The notes: a model not told the origin generated them from the sequence alone. 64,000 nucleotides of DNA from Clostridia bacterium (GCA_017448975.1 JAFSKN010000037.1:1-64000), one strand, 5' to 3'. Positions 24,488-33,796 are shown, counted from the stretch's first letter. A program made the numbers and translations.

Positions 24488-27427
24488 ATGTACGAGGGAA
24501 CAATACAAGAACGATATCATATCATGTCTGAACGCTGCCGCGCGCTGGAAGAAGAAAACAAGCGCCTTCGGGAATTGCTTACAGCGCATCAGATTTCTAT
24601 AGAACCTGTCACAATCAATAACGTCGAAGAAAATGAAAAGCCGGAAGCTTCCTCCATACAGATTTCAATCGGCCCGGCAAATCGTGTAAGTATAAGCAAA
24701 AGCAGTCCGCTGGAGGAAAGAATTCAACTATTCATGTCCCTGTTTCATGGGCGTGATGACGTTTATGCGCTTTATTGGGAGAGTAAACGAAACGGAAAGA
24801 AAGGGTACAGCCCGGCTTGCAGAAACGCATGGATTCCCGGTGTATGTCCTCTTCCGAATAAGAAATGTCATCAATGTACGAATCCGGATTATTTTCCTTA
24901 TACGCCCGAAGCCATAGAAAGACATCTTTCAAAGCAGCACAGGGACATCATGGGAATCTATGCGCTTCAGCCCGATGACTCCTGCTGGTTCCTGGCGATT
25001 GATCTGGATGAAGAAAACTGGCGTGACGATGTTCAGGGTGTCCGTGATGTTTGTCAAACATATCAAATCCCTTGCGCTGTTGAAAAATCCAGGAGCGGAA
25101 ACGGAGCGCATGTCTGGTTTTTCTTCAGTGAGCCGATCCCCGCGTCCACAGCCAGAAGAATGGGCTCCTCCATCGTTACTTCCGCCATGAAATCCCACGC
25201 ACGGCTTTCATTCGCGTCGTATGACAGAATGTTTCCCAATCAGGATACTTTGCCGAAGGGCGGCTTTGGCAATCTGATTGCTCTCCCACTCCAGCCGGAA
25301 GCGGCACATTCCCGCGGCGGCAGTCTGTTCATTGATGAACAAGGAAATGCATATCCGGATCAATGGGCATATTTGTCTACTGTTTGCAGAATGCATTTGA
25401 CGGATGTTGAATCTGCCATCTCAAAAATGTGCGTCTATCCTTTGGGCGATCTTGTATCCGAAGATGAAGAAGAAAAGCCCTGGAATCGTCAAAGAACGGA
25501 CAAGCTTTTACCAACTGATACGACCAGAAACCTGAAGTGTGTTATCGCGGACCGCATATACATTTCTACCGTGGGCGTTTCAAGTGCGGCGCAGAACAGA
25601 TTGAAGCGGCTCGCGGCATTTCGGAACCCGGAATTTTACCAAAAGCAGGCCCTGCGAATGCCCATCTGGGATACGCCGCGGGTCATTTGCTGCGCTGAAT
25701 ATGACGGAAACTACCTTTGTCTTCCAAGAGGATGCAAGGAGGCAATTGATCATTGGGCCGCGGAAAATAGCATTCCCGTGGAATGGCAGGATGAGCAGTG
25801 TAAGGGGAGAATAATACAGGTTTCTTTCAAAGGTTCCCTGTATATGGAGCAGCAGATTGCCTTTGAGATACTGAAAAGCTATGATAAGGGCGTCCTTTCC
25901 GCAACAACCGCCTTTGGAAAAACCGTGCTTGCGGCCGCGTTGATCGCGGACAAGAAAACAAACACGTTGATTCTTGTCCATCGGAAACAGCTTCTTGACC
26001 AATGGAAAGAGCGCTTGGAAGAATTCCTTGATATTCAAGAAGAATTGCCCAATCTCCCCAAGCGCAGAGGAAGAAAGCGGGAGCGTTCAATTATTGGACA
26101 ATACGGAGCGGGGAAGGATTTACGCAGCGGTATCATCGATATCGCAATGATGCAGTCCATTGAAAAAAAGGATGAAATACCCGAATGGATCGGTGAATAT
26201 GGCCTTGTCATAGTGGATGAATGCCATCATGTTCCTGCTGTCAGTTTTGAGGCTGTTTTGAAAAAGATTCGCGCCAAATATTCATACGGACTTACTGCGA
26301 CGCCGAAAAGAAAAGACGGCCATCATCCGATCATTCCCATGTATCTTGGCCCGATTCGTTACCGTGTTGACGCCCGAGAACAGGCGGCGCAGTGTCCTTT
26401 CAGCCATATCATGATCCCCCGCTTTACCGGAACGGTATTCTCTCCAGTCGGAGACAATGAAATAGCAGGGATCGCGGCATACTACAGTCAAATTGCTGAA
26501 GACGAAATGCGCAATCATCTGATCGTTGACGATGTGCTCTCCTGTGTGAACGAGGGAAGGAATTGTCTGGTGCTGAGCGAGAGAGTCGCGCACGTTCAGA
26601 CCCTGGCCAAGTTGATTAAAGAAGCATTCACACAGGTTTTTGTTCTTGTCGGCGGTCAGACGAGTGCCGAAAGCGCCAGCCTGCTCCAAAGGATACGAAC
26701 AGCGCCAATAGATAAACCGATTGTCATCTGCGCTACGGGCAAATATATCGGAGAAGGGTTTGATGAATCCCGCCTTGATACGCTGTTTCTTGCAATGCCT
26801 GTCTCCTGGGAGGGAATTCTCGCGCAGTATGCCGGACGTTTGCATCGTCTGTTCAGCGGAAAAACAGAAGTCAGAGTATACGATTACATTGACGACCAGG
26901 CCATCATGCTGGAACGCATGTACAACAAGAGGCTGAGGACCTATGCTTCGCTTGGTTATCAGGTTTGTTCTGAACGCAGCGATACCAATATCAGCAATGA
27001 CATCATTTATGATCAGAAATCTTTTGTCGAGCCATTCCTTCATGATGTCCGGAGCGCCAGAAAAAGCGTCTTCATTGTCAGTCCATTCGTAAAAGAAGGA
27101 CGTGTGGATTGGTTATTCCGTGCAATAAGTGAGAATCCTCACCCAATTCAAGTATCTGTTGTCACAAGGCCGTCCGATGCTTTCCAGGGAAAGTCGTCAG
27201 CTGATGCTTTCCGGGCTATACAGCATCTTCGCGGGTGCGGCGCGACTGTTTCCTGCAAAAAAGCAATCCATCAGAAATTCGCTGTCATTGATGAAAAGAT
27301 CGTTTGGTACGGCAGTATCAATTTGCTGTCCTTTGGGGCTTCTCAAGAGAGCATCATAAGAATTGTAACAGGAAGCGTAGCCCGGACATTGTTCAAATCG
27401 GTTGGGGTTCTGGAAAAACAGTCGTAA
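24488..27427 (+). CDS. TOTE-type primase-SF2 helicase-PLD nuclease fusion
   Basis: A 979-residue multidomain protein. Residues 10-35 are a coiled coil. Residues 80-330 match the archaeo-eukaryotic primase-like domain of TOTE conflict systems: a zinc-type CPLPNKKCHQC cluster, catalytic DLDEE near 172, SRSGNGAHVW near 201, and GFGNLIALPLQ. An SF2 helicase follows with Walker A TAFGKT near 473 and DECHH near 577. The end (from about 850) is a phospholipase-D type nuclease half with HQKFAVID ... GSINL. The design implies recognition and processing of invading nucleic acid. The ATG at 24488 has GAGG at good spacing. It follows darG in the same direction and may share its transcript. Confidence 0.85.
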   Translation: MYEGTIQERYHIMSERCRALEEENKRLRELLTAHQISIEPVTINNVEENEKPEASSIQISIGPANRVSISKSSPLEERIQLFMSLFHGRDDVYALYWESKRNGKKGYSPACRNAWIPGVCPLPNKKCHQCTNPDYFPYTPEAIERHLSKQHRDIMGIYALQPDDSCWFLAIDLDEENWRDDVQGVRDVCQTYQIPCAVEKSRSGNGAHVWFFFSEPIPASTARRMGSSIVTSAMKSHARLSFASYDRMFPNQDTLPKGGFGNLIALPLQPEAAHSRGGSLFIDEQGNAYPDQWAYLSTVCRMHLTDVESAISKMCVYPLGDLVSEDEEEKPWNRQRTDKLLPTDTTRNLKCVIADRIYISTVGVSSAAQNRLKRLAAFRNPEFYQKQALRMPIWDTPRVICCAEYDGNYLCLPRGCKEAIDHWAAENSIPVEWQDEQCKGRIIQVSFKGSLYMEQQIAFEILKSYDKGVLSATTAFGKTVLAAALIADKKTNTLILVHRKQLLDQWKERLEEFLDIQEELPNLPKRRGRKRERSIIGQYGAGKDLRSGIIDIAMMQSIEKKDEIPEWIGEYGLVIVDECHHVPAVSFEAVLKKIRAKYSYGLTATPKRKDGHHPIIPMYLGPIRYRVDAREQAAQCPFSHIMIPRFTGTVFSPVGDNEIAGIAAYYSQIAEDEMRNHLIVDDVLSCVNEGRNCLVLSERVAHVQTLAKLIKEAFTQVFVLVGGQTSAESASLLQRIRTAPIDKPIVICATGKYIGEGFDESRLDTLFLAMPVSWEGILAQYAGRLHRLFSGKTEVRVYDYIDDQAIMLERMYNKRLRTYASLGYQVCSERSDTNISNDIIYDQKSFVEPFLHDVRSARKSVFIVSPFVKEGRVDWLFRAISENPHPIQVSVVTRPSDAFQGKSSADAFRAIQHLRGCGATVSCKKAIHQKFAVIDEKIVWYGSINLLSFGASQESIIRIVTGSVARTLFKSVGVLEKQS

Positions 27428-27474
27428 ATATAGCCAGCAACCAGCTATTTAAAGACAACAAAGCAAATTTTTTC

Positions 27475-27503
27475 TTGACAAGAAAAAGAAAACGGGATAG
27501 AAT
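27475..27503 (+). promoter_or_regulatory. Strong promoter of the mobilisation module
   Basis: A perfect TTGACA at 27475-27480, 17 bases, TAGAAT at 27498-27503: the best -35 match in the window. The transcript would have a leader of about 290 bases before the first gene. Confidence 0.75.
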
Positions 27504-27509
27504 GTTCTC

Positions 27510-27718
27510 GTATCATGATCGGTTCAAGCAACGAAAACTGCTTATGTGCTTGAGTGAGCATCATGGTCATTTACAATCGCCGCGGCTCCTTGCTTATATG
27601 CATTGAAAAATCCGAGTGCAGCCCCGGATGGCCGAATTAAAAGTCATGATTGACTGATGCGATAAGATGCGCAATCCATTTTTGGAGTGCGCCGCAGAAG
27701 TCGGTCATGACTTTTTTT
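27510..27718 (+). promoter_or_regulatory. Long leader ending in a terminator-like hairpin
   Basis: AAGTCATGA at 27641-27649 pairs with TCATGACTT at 27705-27713, enclosing an inner stem (GCGCAATCC/GGAGTGCGC), and is followed by seven T bases. It sits between the strong promoter and the DUF3847-like gene, so it could be an attenuator or the end of a short RNA of about 200 bases. Confidence 0.55.
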
Positions 27719-27798
27719 ATGTGATTAATCCAGATGTACAACATGACTGTAGGAACAAACTGTTCCAAACGACCAAACATCAAAGGAGGGAAAAAACG

Positions 27799-28134
27799 AT
27801 GCCCCACAAACCTACCCTTCCCGAATTGTACGCGAAACGGGACAAGAACCAGAAGTATTTTGCAAAGCTCGCCCAGCGCCAACATGCCTTGGGAGATAAG
27901 ATCAAAGCGGACGAAAAGCTGATGGACAGCTACACGCGACGGGAGAGAACCCACCGCCTATGCACACGCGCCGGGATGCTGGAGAGTTTTCTCCGAGACC
28001 CGGAAGCACTTTCCAACGATCAAGTCATGACCCTGCTGAAAACTGCGTTTCAACAAGAACCCGTCCAACAAGCATCGAAAAAGATGCTGCAAGAAGCCTA
28101 TTCGGGGCAGTCTCCAGGAACGACCGAAGCATGA
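27799..28134 (+). CDS. DUF3847-like mobile-element protein
   Basis: A 111-residue helical, charged protein beginning PHKPTLPELYAKRDKNQ. The RRERTHRLCTRAGMLES segment is the family hallmark and recurs in the protein at 45929-46273. Such genes stand next to MobA/MobL relaxases in Clostridia elements and probably serve as accessory mobilisation or DNA-binding factors; no activity is proven. AAAGGAGGG precedes the ATG. Confidence 0.7.
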   Translation: MPHKPTLPELYAKRDKNQKYFAKLAQRQHALGDKIKADEKLMDSYTRRERTHRLCTRAGMLESFLRDPEALSNDQVMTLLKTAFQQEPVQQASKKMLQEAYSGQSPGTTEA

Positions 28135-28254
28135 GGCGCAATTATACACCGTTCCGGTGCAATTGCGCTCTCCGAGGGTATTTGCGGTTCAGCTTCGCTG
28201 CTGAACGCGCAAATAGATGAAGCCTGTTCCTGGCCTGAACAGCCGGAACAGACT

Positions 28255-28380
28255 TCATCAACAAGGGGCCTCCCGGCATAGCCGTCCGGGGCCTTCCGGC
28301 CCGCTCTCCGCTGAAATCCAGCCCAAGGGCAGGATTTCCGGGCGCTCCGAGCCCCTTGCGCCGCTTCGCGGCTATCCCTT
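28255..28380. repeat. GC-rich hairpin repeats between DUF3847-like and MobL genes
   Basis: Contains GGGGCCTTCCGGCCC and CTCCGCTGAAA, also found after repeat copy C (13221-13250), a near-palindrome around GCCCAAGGGC, and a 25-base block at 28350-28376 (GCGCCGCTTCGCGGCTATCC and flanks) that recurs inverted at about 46342-46367 in the other relaxase cassette. No gene is supported here. Confidence 0.6.
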
Positions 28381-28443
28381 TTGAGAGAGGAACGACGGGT
28401 GCAGAGCACCGCGCAGGGTCAGGGCGTATGGGGAGGTGAGGAA

Positions 28444-30018
28444 ATGCCCTGCCCCCATTTTCAAGTTTCGCTGGTGAAGCGCTCAGCCAAGAAATCTGCC
28501 GTGGCCGGAGCGGCTTACCAAAGCGGAACCAACATCTATTCCGATTACGAACAAAAATGGAAGAAGTACCACACGAAACCGGGCGTGATTCACACGGAAA
28601 TCCTGCTGCCGAAAAATGCGCCGGAAGCATACCGGGATCGCGGCACATTATGGAACGCCGCCGAGAAAGCGGAAACACAGTGGAACGCGCAGCTTGCGAG
28701 GCGTATCATTATGGCGCTGCCCGTTGAAGTACCTGCCGATCAATACCCGGAAATGGTGCGGACGTATTGCCAGAAATATTTTGTGGATGAAGGCATGTGC
28801 TGTGACTTCGCCATTCACGACGAAGGAAAGGAACCGCGCAATCCGCACGCGCATATTCTCCTGACGCTCCGTTCCCTGGACGAACAGGGAAAGTGGATGC
28901 CCAAATGCCGGAAGGTTTACGACCTGGACGGCAGTGGAAACCGGATGCAGCTTGCCAGCGGCGAATGGGCCAGCCATCGGGAGAACGTGAACGATTGGAA
29001 CAATCCCCGGAACTGCGAAATCTGGCGTCACGGCTGGGAGACGATTCAGAACGAATATCTGGAACGGAACCATCAACCGGAGCGGGTGGATCTCCGTTCT
29101 TATAAACGGCAGGAGATTGATCAGATTCCCACCGTCCACATGGGCCGCGCCGCCTGCGCCATGGAAGCGCGGGGAGAGAAAAGCTATTTGGGCGATTTGA
29201 ACCGTGACATCAAAGAAACCAACAAGCTGCTGGCGTATTTGAGAAGGAACTTCAAGAAGCTCCAGGAGTGGGTGAAAGAAAAAACCGAAGCCGCCAAAGA
29301 GCATCGGGAAGAAAAGAAACTGGAAAAGAATCCGCCGATCAACGGTTATCTCTATTCATGGCTTCTGATTCGGAACGAAGAACGAGCCCATTGGAAAAAC
29401 CGCACGGTAGTTTTGAAGCGGATGGCACAGGATATGATGCACATTTCACAGGCCACCACGTTTCTGAGAGAGCAGAAAATCTTCACCGTGGAGGACATGA
29501 AAGCCAAGCTGGAAGCGCTGCAAACCGAAACGGGAGATATTGACGCCGAACTGAAAAAGGCAAACAAGCGGCTGAAAAACATTTCCACGATAACGGAGAC
29601 TGGAAAAACGCTGCAACAGCTTCAGCCCCTTCACGACCAGTACAGCCGTATTTTTTTCAAAGGAAAGAAGGAAGCCTTTTACGCCCAGCACCAGGACGAA
29701 TTGAAGCAGTACGGAAAAGCCTACCACTATCTCATGAAAGTGAACGGCAGTATCCAAGTGAATACCGCCGCCCTGAAAGCGGAAAGCGAAAGGCTGACAG
29801 CCCATCTTGCAAAGCTGCAAAATAAGCTGGAAGATATAAAGCCGATCCTGGATCAGCTTCGGAACGTCCAGCATTGCGTGGACGTCGCCATTCAGGACGA
29901 AGAACCGGAATATCCGTCCATTCTGGAACAGCTTGAACGGGCGAATCAGGAACGTCTTGCCCGGCAGCAGGCCGAACAAGCAGAGAGACAAGCCCAGACA
30001 CAGTATAATAGAAACTAA
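28444..30018 (+). CDS. MobA/MobL-family relaxase
   Basis: A 524-residue relaxase. The N-terminal HUH-type domain shows FQVSLVKRSAKKSAVAGAAY, the Tyr-containing GAAYQSG segment, and the metal-binding NPHAHILLTLR near residue 145. A long coiled-coil tail (270-524) follows. Relaxases nick the transfer origin and lead the strand to a recipient; the element would need a conjugative helper. ATG at 28444 has GGGGAGGTGAGG upstream. It is the core of the module with the DUF3847-like, TnpW-like and recombinase genes. Confidence 0.88.
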   Translation: MPCPHFQVSLVKRSAKKSAVAGAAYQSGTNIYSDYEQKWKKYHTKPGVIHTEILLPKNAPEAYRDRGTLWNAAEKAETQWNAQLARRIIMALPVEVPADQYPEMVRTYCQKYFVDEGMCCDFAIHDEGKEPRNPHAHILLTLRSLDEQGKWMPKCRKVYDLDGSGNRMQLASGEWASHRENVNDWNNPRNCEIWRHGWETIQNEYLERNHQPERVDLRSYKRQEIDQIPTVHMGRAACAMEARGEKSYLGDLNRDIKETNKLLAYLRRNFKKLQEWVKEKTEAAKEHREEKKLEKNPPINGYLYSWLLIRNEERAHWKNRTVVLKRMAQDMMHISQATTFLREQKIFTVEDMKAKLEALQTETGDIDAELKKANKRLKNISTITETGKTLQQLQPLHDQYSRIFFKGKKEAFYAQHQDELKQYGKAYHYLMKVNGSIQVNTAALKAESERLTAHLAKLQNKLEDIKPILDQLRNVQHCVDVAIQDEEPEYPSILEQLERANQERLARQQAEQAERQAQTQYNRN

Positions 30019-30054
30019 AAATATGAACCTTATAAGAATGAAAGAGGCGAAACC

Positions 30055-30318
30055 ATGAACCACAATGATGACTATGAATCCGGCAACTCCTATGATTATA
30101 TTGATTATGCGATGGAAGATATAAAAAACCGTAAATCGCTTTCTCCATGCGTTGATGAATACGATCCATTTTCCGACCCTACAAAAAAAGAGATCGGCAA
30201 TACAATTTACAAAATTACTGTGTGCTGTCAGGGCAAAGAACCGTTTCTTGATAAGCTCAAGCGGATTCTTTTTGATGATCTATTATCCGCCCAAACGCAG
30301 AAAGAGGTAAATACGTAA
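30055..30318 (+). CDS. TnpW-like small transposon-encoded protein
   Basis: An 87-residue protein. The C-terminal half, IGNTIYKITVCCQG and LDKLKRILFDDL, resembles small TnpW-type proteins encoded beside TnpX/TndX recombinases. The N-terminal half is acidic and rich in Asp and Tyr. It lies between the relaxase and recombinase genes. Role unknown; an accessory or regulatory function is an inference from position. Confidence 0.6.
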   Translation: MNHNDDYESGNSYDYIDYAMEDIKNRKSLSPCVDEYDPFSDPTKKEIGNTIYKITVCCQGKEPFLDKLKRILFDDLLSAQTQKEVNT

Positions 30319-30346
30319 TGACTTTTCCAGCCAATCGTGATATAAT
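30318..30346 (+). promoter_or_regulatory. Promoter of the TndX-type recombinase
   Basis: ATGACT at 30318-30323, 17 bases, TATAAT at 30341-30346 with an extended TGA before it. Confidence 0.5.
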
Positions 30347-30398
30347 ACCTACAAGCACTACGGTACAGTCGGCTGATCCAACAAAGGAGGATAACGAA

Positions 30399-32045
30399 AT
30401 GGATCAGCAACTGATCACCGCGCTCTACTGCCGCCTTTCCAACGAGGATGACCAGGAAGGCGAGAGCAACTCCATCTCCAACCAGCGGACCATCCTTGGG
30501 AAATACGCCCAGGATCATGGTTTTCCCAACACTCGGTTCTTCGTCGATGACGGTTATACCGGCACCAATTTTGACCGTCCCGCCATGCAGGAAATTCTTG
30601 CTCTGGTAGAATGCGGTCAGGTAGGAACGATCATCGTCAAAGACCTGAGCCGATTTGGACGGGACTATCTGCAAGTGGGAAGGTACCTTGAAATTAAGTT
30701 TCCCATGCAGAACGTCCGCTTCATCGCTATCAACGATGGCGTAGATTCTGCCAAGGGAGAGGACGATTTCACGCCGGTCCGCAGCCTGTTCAACGATTTC
30801 TATGCGCGTGATACCAGCCGGAAAGTGCGGGCTGTGATGCAGGCCAAGGGAAAAAGCGGTCAGCATCTCAACCGCCCCATGTATGGGTATCGGGATTCGC
30901 CGGACGCGAAAGGCGCGTGGATCATTGACGAAGAATATGCGCCTGTCGTCAAGCGGATGTTCGCTCTGGCAATGGACGGAAAAGGGACAAGGCAGATCGC
31001 GGAGCTGCTGGAAGCGGAAAAAGTGTTCAACCCGTCGGCGGTAAACGACCTTCGCCATGGCAGGATGCCCAAGAAAGAGCCGTACCGGTGGAACAACAAT
31101 TCAGTTCGGAAGATTCTGCGGAGCAAAGAGTACACGGGCTGCACGATCAACTTTAAGACTTATTCCAAGTCTTATAAGCTGAAAAAGCGCCTGATGAACG
31201 CGCCGGAAAATACCCTTGAAATCCCGAATACGCAAGAAGCAATTATTCCGCTTGCGCAATGGGAACGGGTGCAGGAACTGCTGGACGAGAAGCGCCGCCC
31301 AACGAAGGAACCGAATCGGCAAGGCATGTTTTCCGGGCTGCTGTTCTGTGCCGATTGTGGAACGAGGCTGTATTACCGGGCCGATTCCAGGGGAAAGACT
31401 AACAGGGACAGCTATTACTGTGGAAAATACGCCTTGGGACGCGGGGATTGCAGCGCACACTACATCCGGGAAGTGGTTTTGAAAACCATCGTTCTGGAAC
31501 AGATCGTGTACATGACTTCATATGTGGCGGCGGAAGCGGTGGATTTTGCCGGTGAATGGATGCAGAGCCAACGCAAACGGCAGGAGAAAGAACTCCGTCA
31601 GGCACAGAAGCAGATGGAGCAGGCAAAGAAACGGAGCAATGAGATCGACGATCTTCTGACGCGCACCTATGAGGATTACGCCAAGGGCATCCTCACCCTG
31701 GAACGCTACCAGAAAATGTCCGCGAAGTACGAGCAGGAGCAGAAGGAATTGACCGATGAAATCTCCACGCTGGACAAAATTGTCCGACGTCAGGAGGAAA
31801 CCAACGATCATTTCACTCAGTTCATGAATCTTCTGCGCAAGTATGTTGGTGCGGGCATTGCGGAACTGACGCCCACCATTGTGAACGAATTTGTGAAAAA
31901 GATCGTCGTCCATGAGGCGGATAACACTTCCGGCAAGCGTGTCCAGAAGATCGAGATCATCTTCAACTTCATCGGCGAACTTGACTTCCCCGCGATCAAC
32001 CAACCGATTACCGTGGTTAAAGGCTTGAACGAAAAAACTGCGTGA
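30399..32045 (+). CDS. Large serine recombinase, TndX/TnpX type
   Basis: A 548-residue site-specific recombinase. The catalytic domain (1-150) shows ALYCRLSNEDDQEGES with the nucleophilic Ser, and DLSRFGRDYLQVGRY. The Recombinase domain and a zinc ribbon (CADCGTRLYYR ... YYCGKY ... GDCSAHYIRE near 310-375) follow, then a coiled coil and a C-terminal DUF4368-type end. These enzymes excise and integrate mobilisable elements such as Tn4451 and Tn5397. ATG at 30399 has AAAGGAGGATAA upstream. It is probably the integrase of the module carrying the relaxase at 28444; exact element ends were not found. Confidence 0.9.
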   Translation: MDQQLITALYCRLSNEDDQEGESNSISNQRTILGKYAQDHGFPNTRFFVDDGYTGTNFDRPAMQEILALVECGQVGTIIVKDLSRFGRDYLQVGRYLEIKFPMQNVRFIAINDGVDSAKGEDDFTPVRSLFNDFYARDTSRKVRAVMQAKGKSGQHLNRPMYGYRDSPDAKGAWIIDEEYAPVVKRMFALAMDGKGTRQIAELLEAEKVFNPSAVNDLRHGRMPKKEPYRWNNNSVRKILRSKEYTGCTINFKTYSKSYKLKKRLMNAPENTLEIPNTQEAIIPLAQWERVQELLDEKRRPTKEPNRQGMFSGLLFCADCGTRLYYRADSRGKTNRDSYYCGKYALGRGDCSAHYIREVVLKTIVLEQIVYMTSYVAAEAVDFAGEWMQSQRKRQEKELRQAQKQMEQAKKRSNEIDDLLTRTYEDYAKGILTLERYQKMSAKYEQEQKELTDEISTLDKIVRRQEETNDHFTQFMNLLRKYVGAGIAELTPTIVNEFVKKIVVHEADNTSGKRVQKIEIIFNFIGELDFPAINQPITVVKGLNEKTA

Positions 32046-32075
32046 CCACACCGATCACGCAATCTTTCAGAAAAA

Positions 32076-32112
32076 GGTTCTTTATCAACAATTGCCCAAG
32101 GGCATATTTTCC
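32076..32112 (-). repeat. Inverted partner of the repeat tail at 13247-13283
   Basis: On the minus strand this reads GAAAATATGCC, three changed bases, GGGCAA, then TGATAAAG, matching the plus-strand segment 13247-13283 with about five differences in 37 bases. The pair is 18.8 kb apart and encloses the type I restriction, DarTG, TOTE and relaxase genes. The following 32113-32230 is GC-rich hairpin sequence without a gene, including GTCAAGGGGA/TCCCCTTGAC. Confidence 0.6.
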
Positions 32113-32261
32113 GGGCGCTTCGGCCCCTCCCGGCGTACACGCCGCCGGTGCGGATTTCAGTCAAGGGGAGATCCCCTTGACAATCCCCCCTTGACGCCGG
32201 TTCTCGGTGGTTCTTCCAGGGGGGGGCTGAGTAGTAACCTCTGTTTCAAGATTCACCTTCC

Positions 32262-32358
32262 AAACCCCTCAGTCGGCTTCGCCGACAGCTCCCCTGATAG
32301 GGGAGCCTCAATTGCCTCCCCTGTCAGAGGAGGTGGCGCGAAGCGCCGGAGGGGTTTT
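32262..32358. repeat. Palindromic intergenic repeat
   Basis: Bounded by AAACCCCTC at 32262 and GAGGGGTTTT at the other end. Inside are three or four small hairpins: GTCGGCTTCGCCGAC, AGCTCCCCTGATAGGGGAGC, CCTCCCCTGTCAGAGGAGG and GGCGCGAAGCGCC. This type of MITE-like hairpin repeat is familiar from many Clostridia genomes. Confidence 0.7.
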
Positions 32359-32423
32359 CCTTGCAAAGAATTTCGTTCAAGCGTATAATATTGAAAAAAA
32401 CTGAAACGACGGAGGAAAACGAA

Positions 32424-33008
32424 ATGGAAGCGTCCCTGGGTGAAAACACCAAAAAGCTGGCCGTGATCCTGCCCGGCATCGGCTATACCTGCGACCGGCC
32501 CCTGCTGTATTACAGCGGCAAGCTGGCCCAGGGGCTGGGCTGGGAAGTGGTGCGCGTACCCTATGGCGGCTTTCCGGAAAAGGTTCGGGGCGATGCGGAA
32601 AAGATGCGTCAAAGCGCGGAGATAGCCCTGGCCCAGACGGAAGAAATGCTGCGGGGCATCGACTGGAAGCAGTACGGGCAGATCGTTTTCATTTCAAAAA
32701 GCGTGGGCACGGTGGCGGCCGTGGCCTATGCTCACGCCCACAGGCTTTCCTGCCGCCATCTTCTGTTCACGCCGGTGGAGGCCACTTTTGCCGTTCCGGT
32801 AGGAAACGCCATTGCTTTCCACGGCACCGCCGACCCCTGGGTGGCAACGGAAACGCTGACCCGCCTGTGCAGGGAGGCGGACATCCCCCTGTTTATCACG
32901 GAAAACGCCAACCATTCCCTGGAAACGGGGGACTTGGGAAAGGATATTGAAAATCTGAAAACCGTCATGACGCGGGCGGAATCGTTCCTGCGCGCCGGGG
33001 AGGAATGA
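32424..33008 (+). CDS. Alpha/beta hydrolase
   Basis: A 194-residue hydrolase of the alpha/beta fold. The nucleophile elbow is SKSVGT near residue 91, the acid is in HGTADPW near 133 and the base in ENANHSLE near 160, a full Ser-Asp-His triad. The first strand reads KLAVILPGIGYTCDRPLLY, giving an oxyanion loop. Substrate unknown. ATG at 32424 has GGAGG upstream. Five bases separate it from the phosphodiesterase gene, so the two form an operon. Confidence 0.85.
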   Translation: MEASLGENTKKLAVILPGIGYTCDRPLLYYSGKLAQGLGWEVVRVPYGGFPEKVRGDAEKMRQSAEIALAQTEEMLRGIDWKQYGQIVFISKSVGTVAAVAYAHAHRLSCRHLLFTPVEATFAVPVGNAIAFHGTADPWVATETLTRLCREADIPLFITENANHSLETGDLGKDIENLKTVMTRAESFLRAGEE

Positions 33009-33012
33009 AACG

Positions 33013-33669
33013 ATGAAAATCGGCATTCTTTCGGACACCCATGATCTCCTGCGGCCCGAAGTCATCACGGCCCTGCAAGGCTGTGAAAGCATCCTCCACG
33101 CCGGAGATATCAGCAGCCCCGGCATCCTGGACAGGCTTTCCCAAATTGCCCCGGTGAAAGCGGTGCGGGGGAACAACGAAAAAGGCGGGACGGAAAGCCT
33201 GCCCCTGTTCCTGGATTTTGAGCTGGCCGGGCTGCGCGTTTTCATGACCCACAAAAAGAAGGATTTGCCCAAGGATTGCAGCGCTTACGGCCTCATGATC
33301 TGCGGCCATTCCCACCAGTACGCGGAAGCTTGGGCCGGGCATACCCTGCTTTTGAACCCCGGAAGCTGCGGCCCCCGGCGCTTTCATCAGCCCATTACCT
33401 TAGCCATTTTGGAAACGGACGGCCAGGACCTCTGCGTGACGCGCGTCGATATTCCCCACACCCCCAAGGAAACCGCGCCGAAAATCGAGTCCGGCAATAT
33501 CAAAGCCCAAATCGAGCTGGTGATGAAGGAAACGCAAAAAGGCCGCGGGCCGAAAGAAATCGCCCAGCGCTCCGGCCTGGATCCCGCCCTGACGGAGCAG
33601 ATCGCCCGCCTGTACGTCACCCACCCCGGCGTCACGGCGGACGGCATCATGACGAAAATGGGGCTGTGA
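33013..33669 (+). CDS. YfcE/MJ0936-type metallophosphodiesterase
   Basis: A 218-residue calcineurin-like phosphoesterase: GILSDTHDLLRP, HAGDISS, VRGNNE, CGHSHQY and LNPGSCGPRR give the complete dimetal site of the YfcE family. Residues 150-218 add a short C-terminal region with helix-turn-helix-like character (GPKEIAQRSGLDPALTEQIARL), which is not in minimal YfcE proteins. Physiological substrate unknown. Cotranscribed with the hydrolase. Confidence 0.88.
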   Translation: MKIGILSDTHDLLRPEVITALQGCESILHAGDISSPGILDRLSQIAPVKAVRGNNEKGGTESLPLFLDFELAGLRVFMTHKKKDLPKDCSAYGLMICGHSHQYAEAWAGHTLLLNPGSCGPRRFHQPITLAILETDGQDLCVTRVDIPHTPKETAPKIESGNIKAQIELVMKETQKGRGPKEIAQRSGLDPALTEQIARLYVTHPGVTADGIMTKMGL

Positions 33670-33796
33670 GGCGGGAAAGGACAAGCAATTGGTTTTGTTA
33701 TCGCGTTGCTCCAAAGCATAAAAATCAGTCCCAAAAGGGGCAGGACAGACGCCTGCCAACTCTACCAACAGGCGAGAGAACTTGAAATCTGCGTTA

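Noticed and set aside
33725..33790. tRNA-like segment on the minus strand (GTTGGTAGAG and a GGCAGG/CCTGCC stem with a 7-base loop)
   Set aside because: No U at position 33 of the loop, no T-loop sequence and no acceptor stem; at best a relic or a common intergenic repeat.
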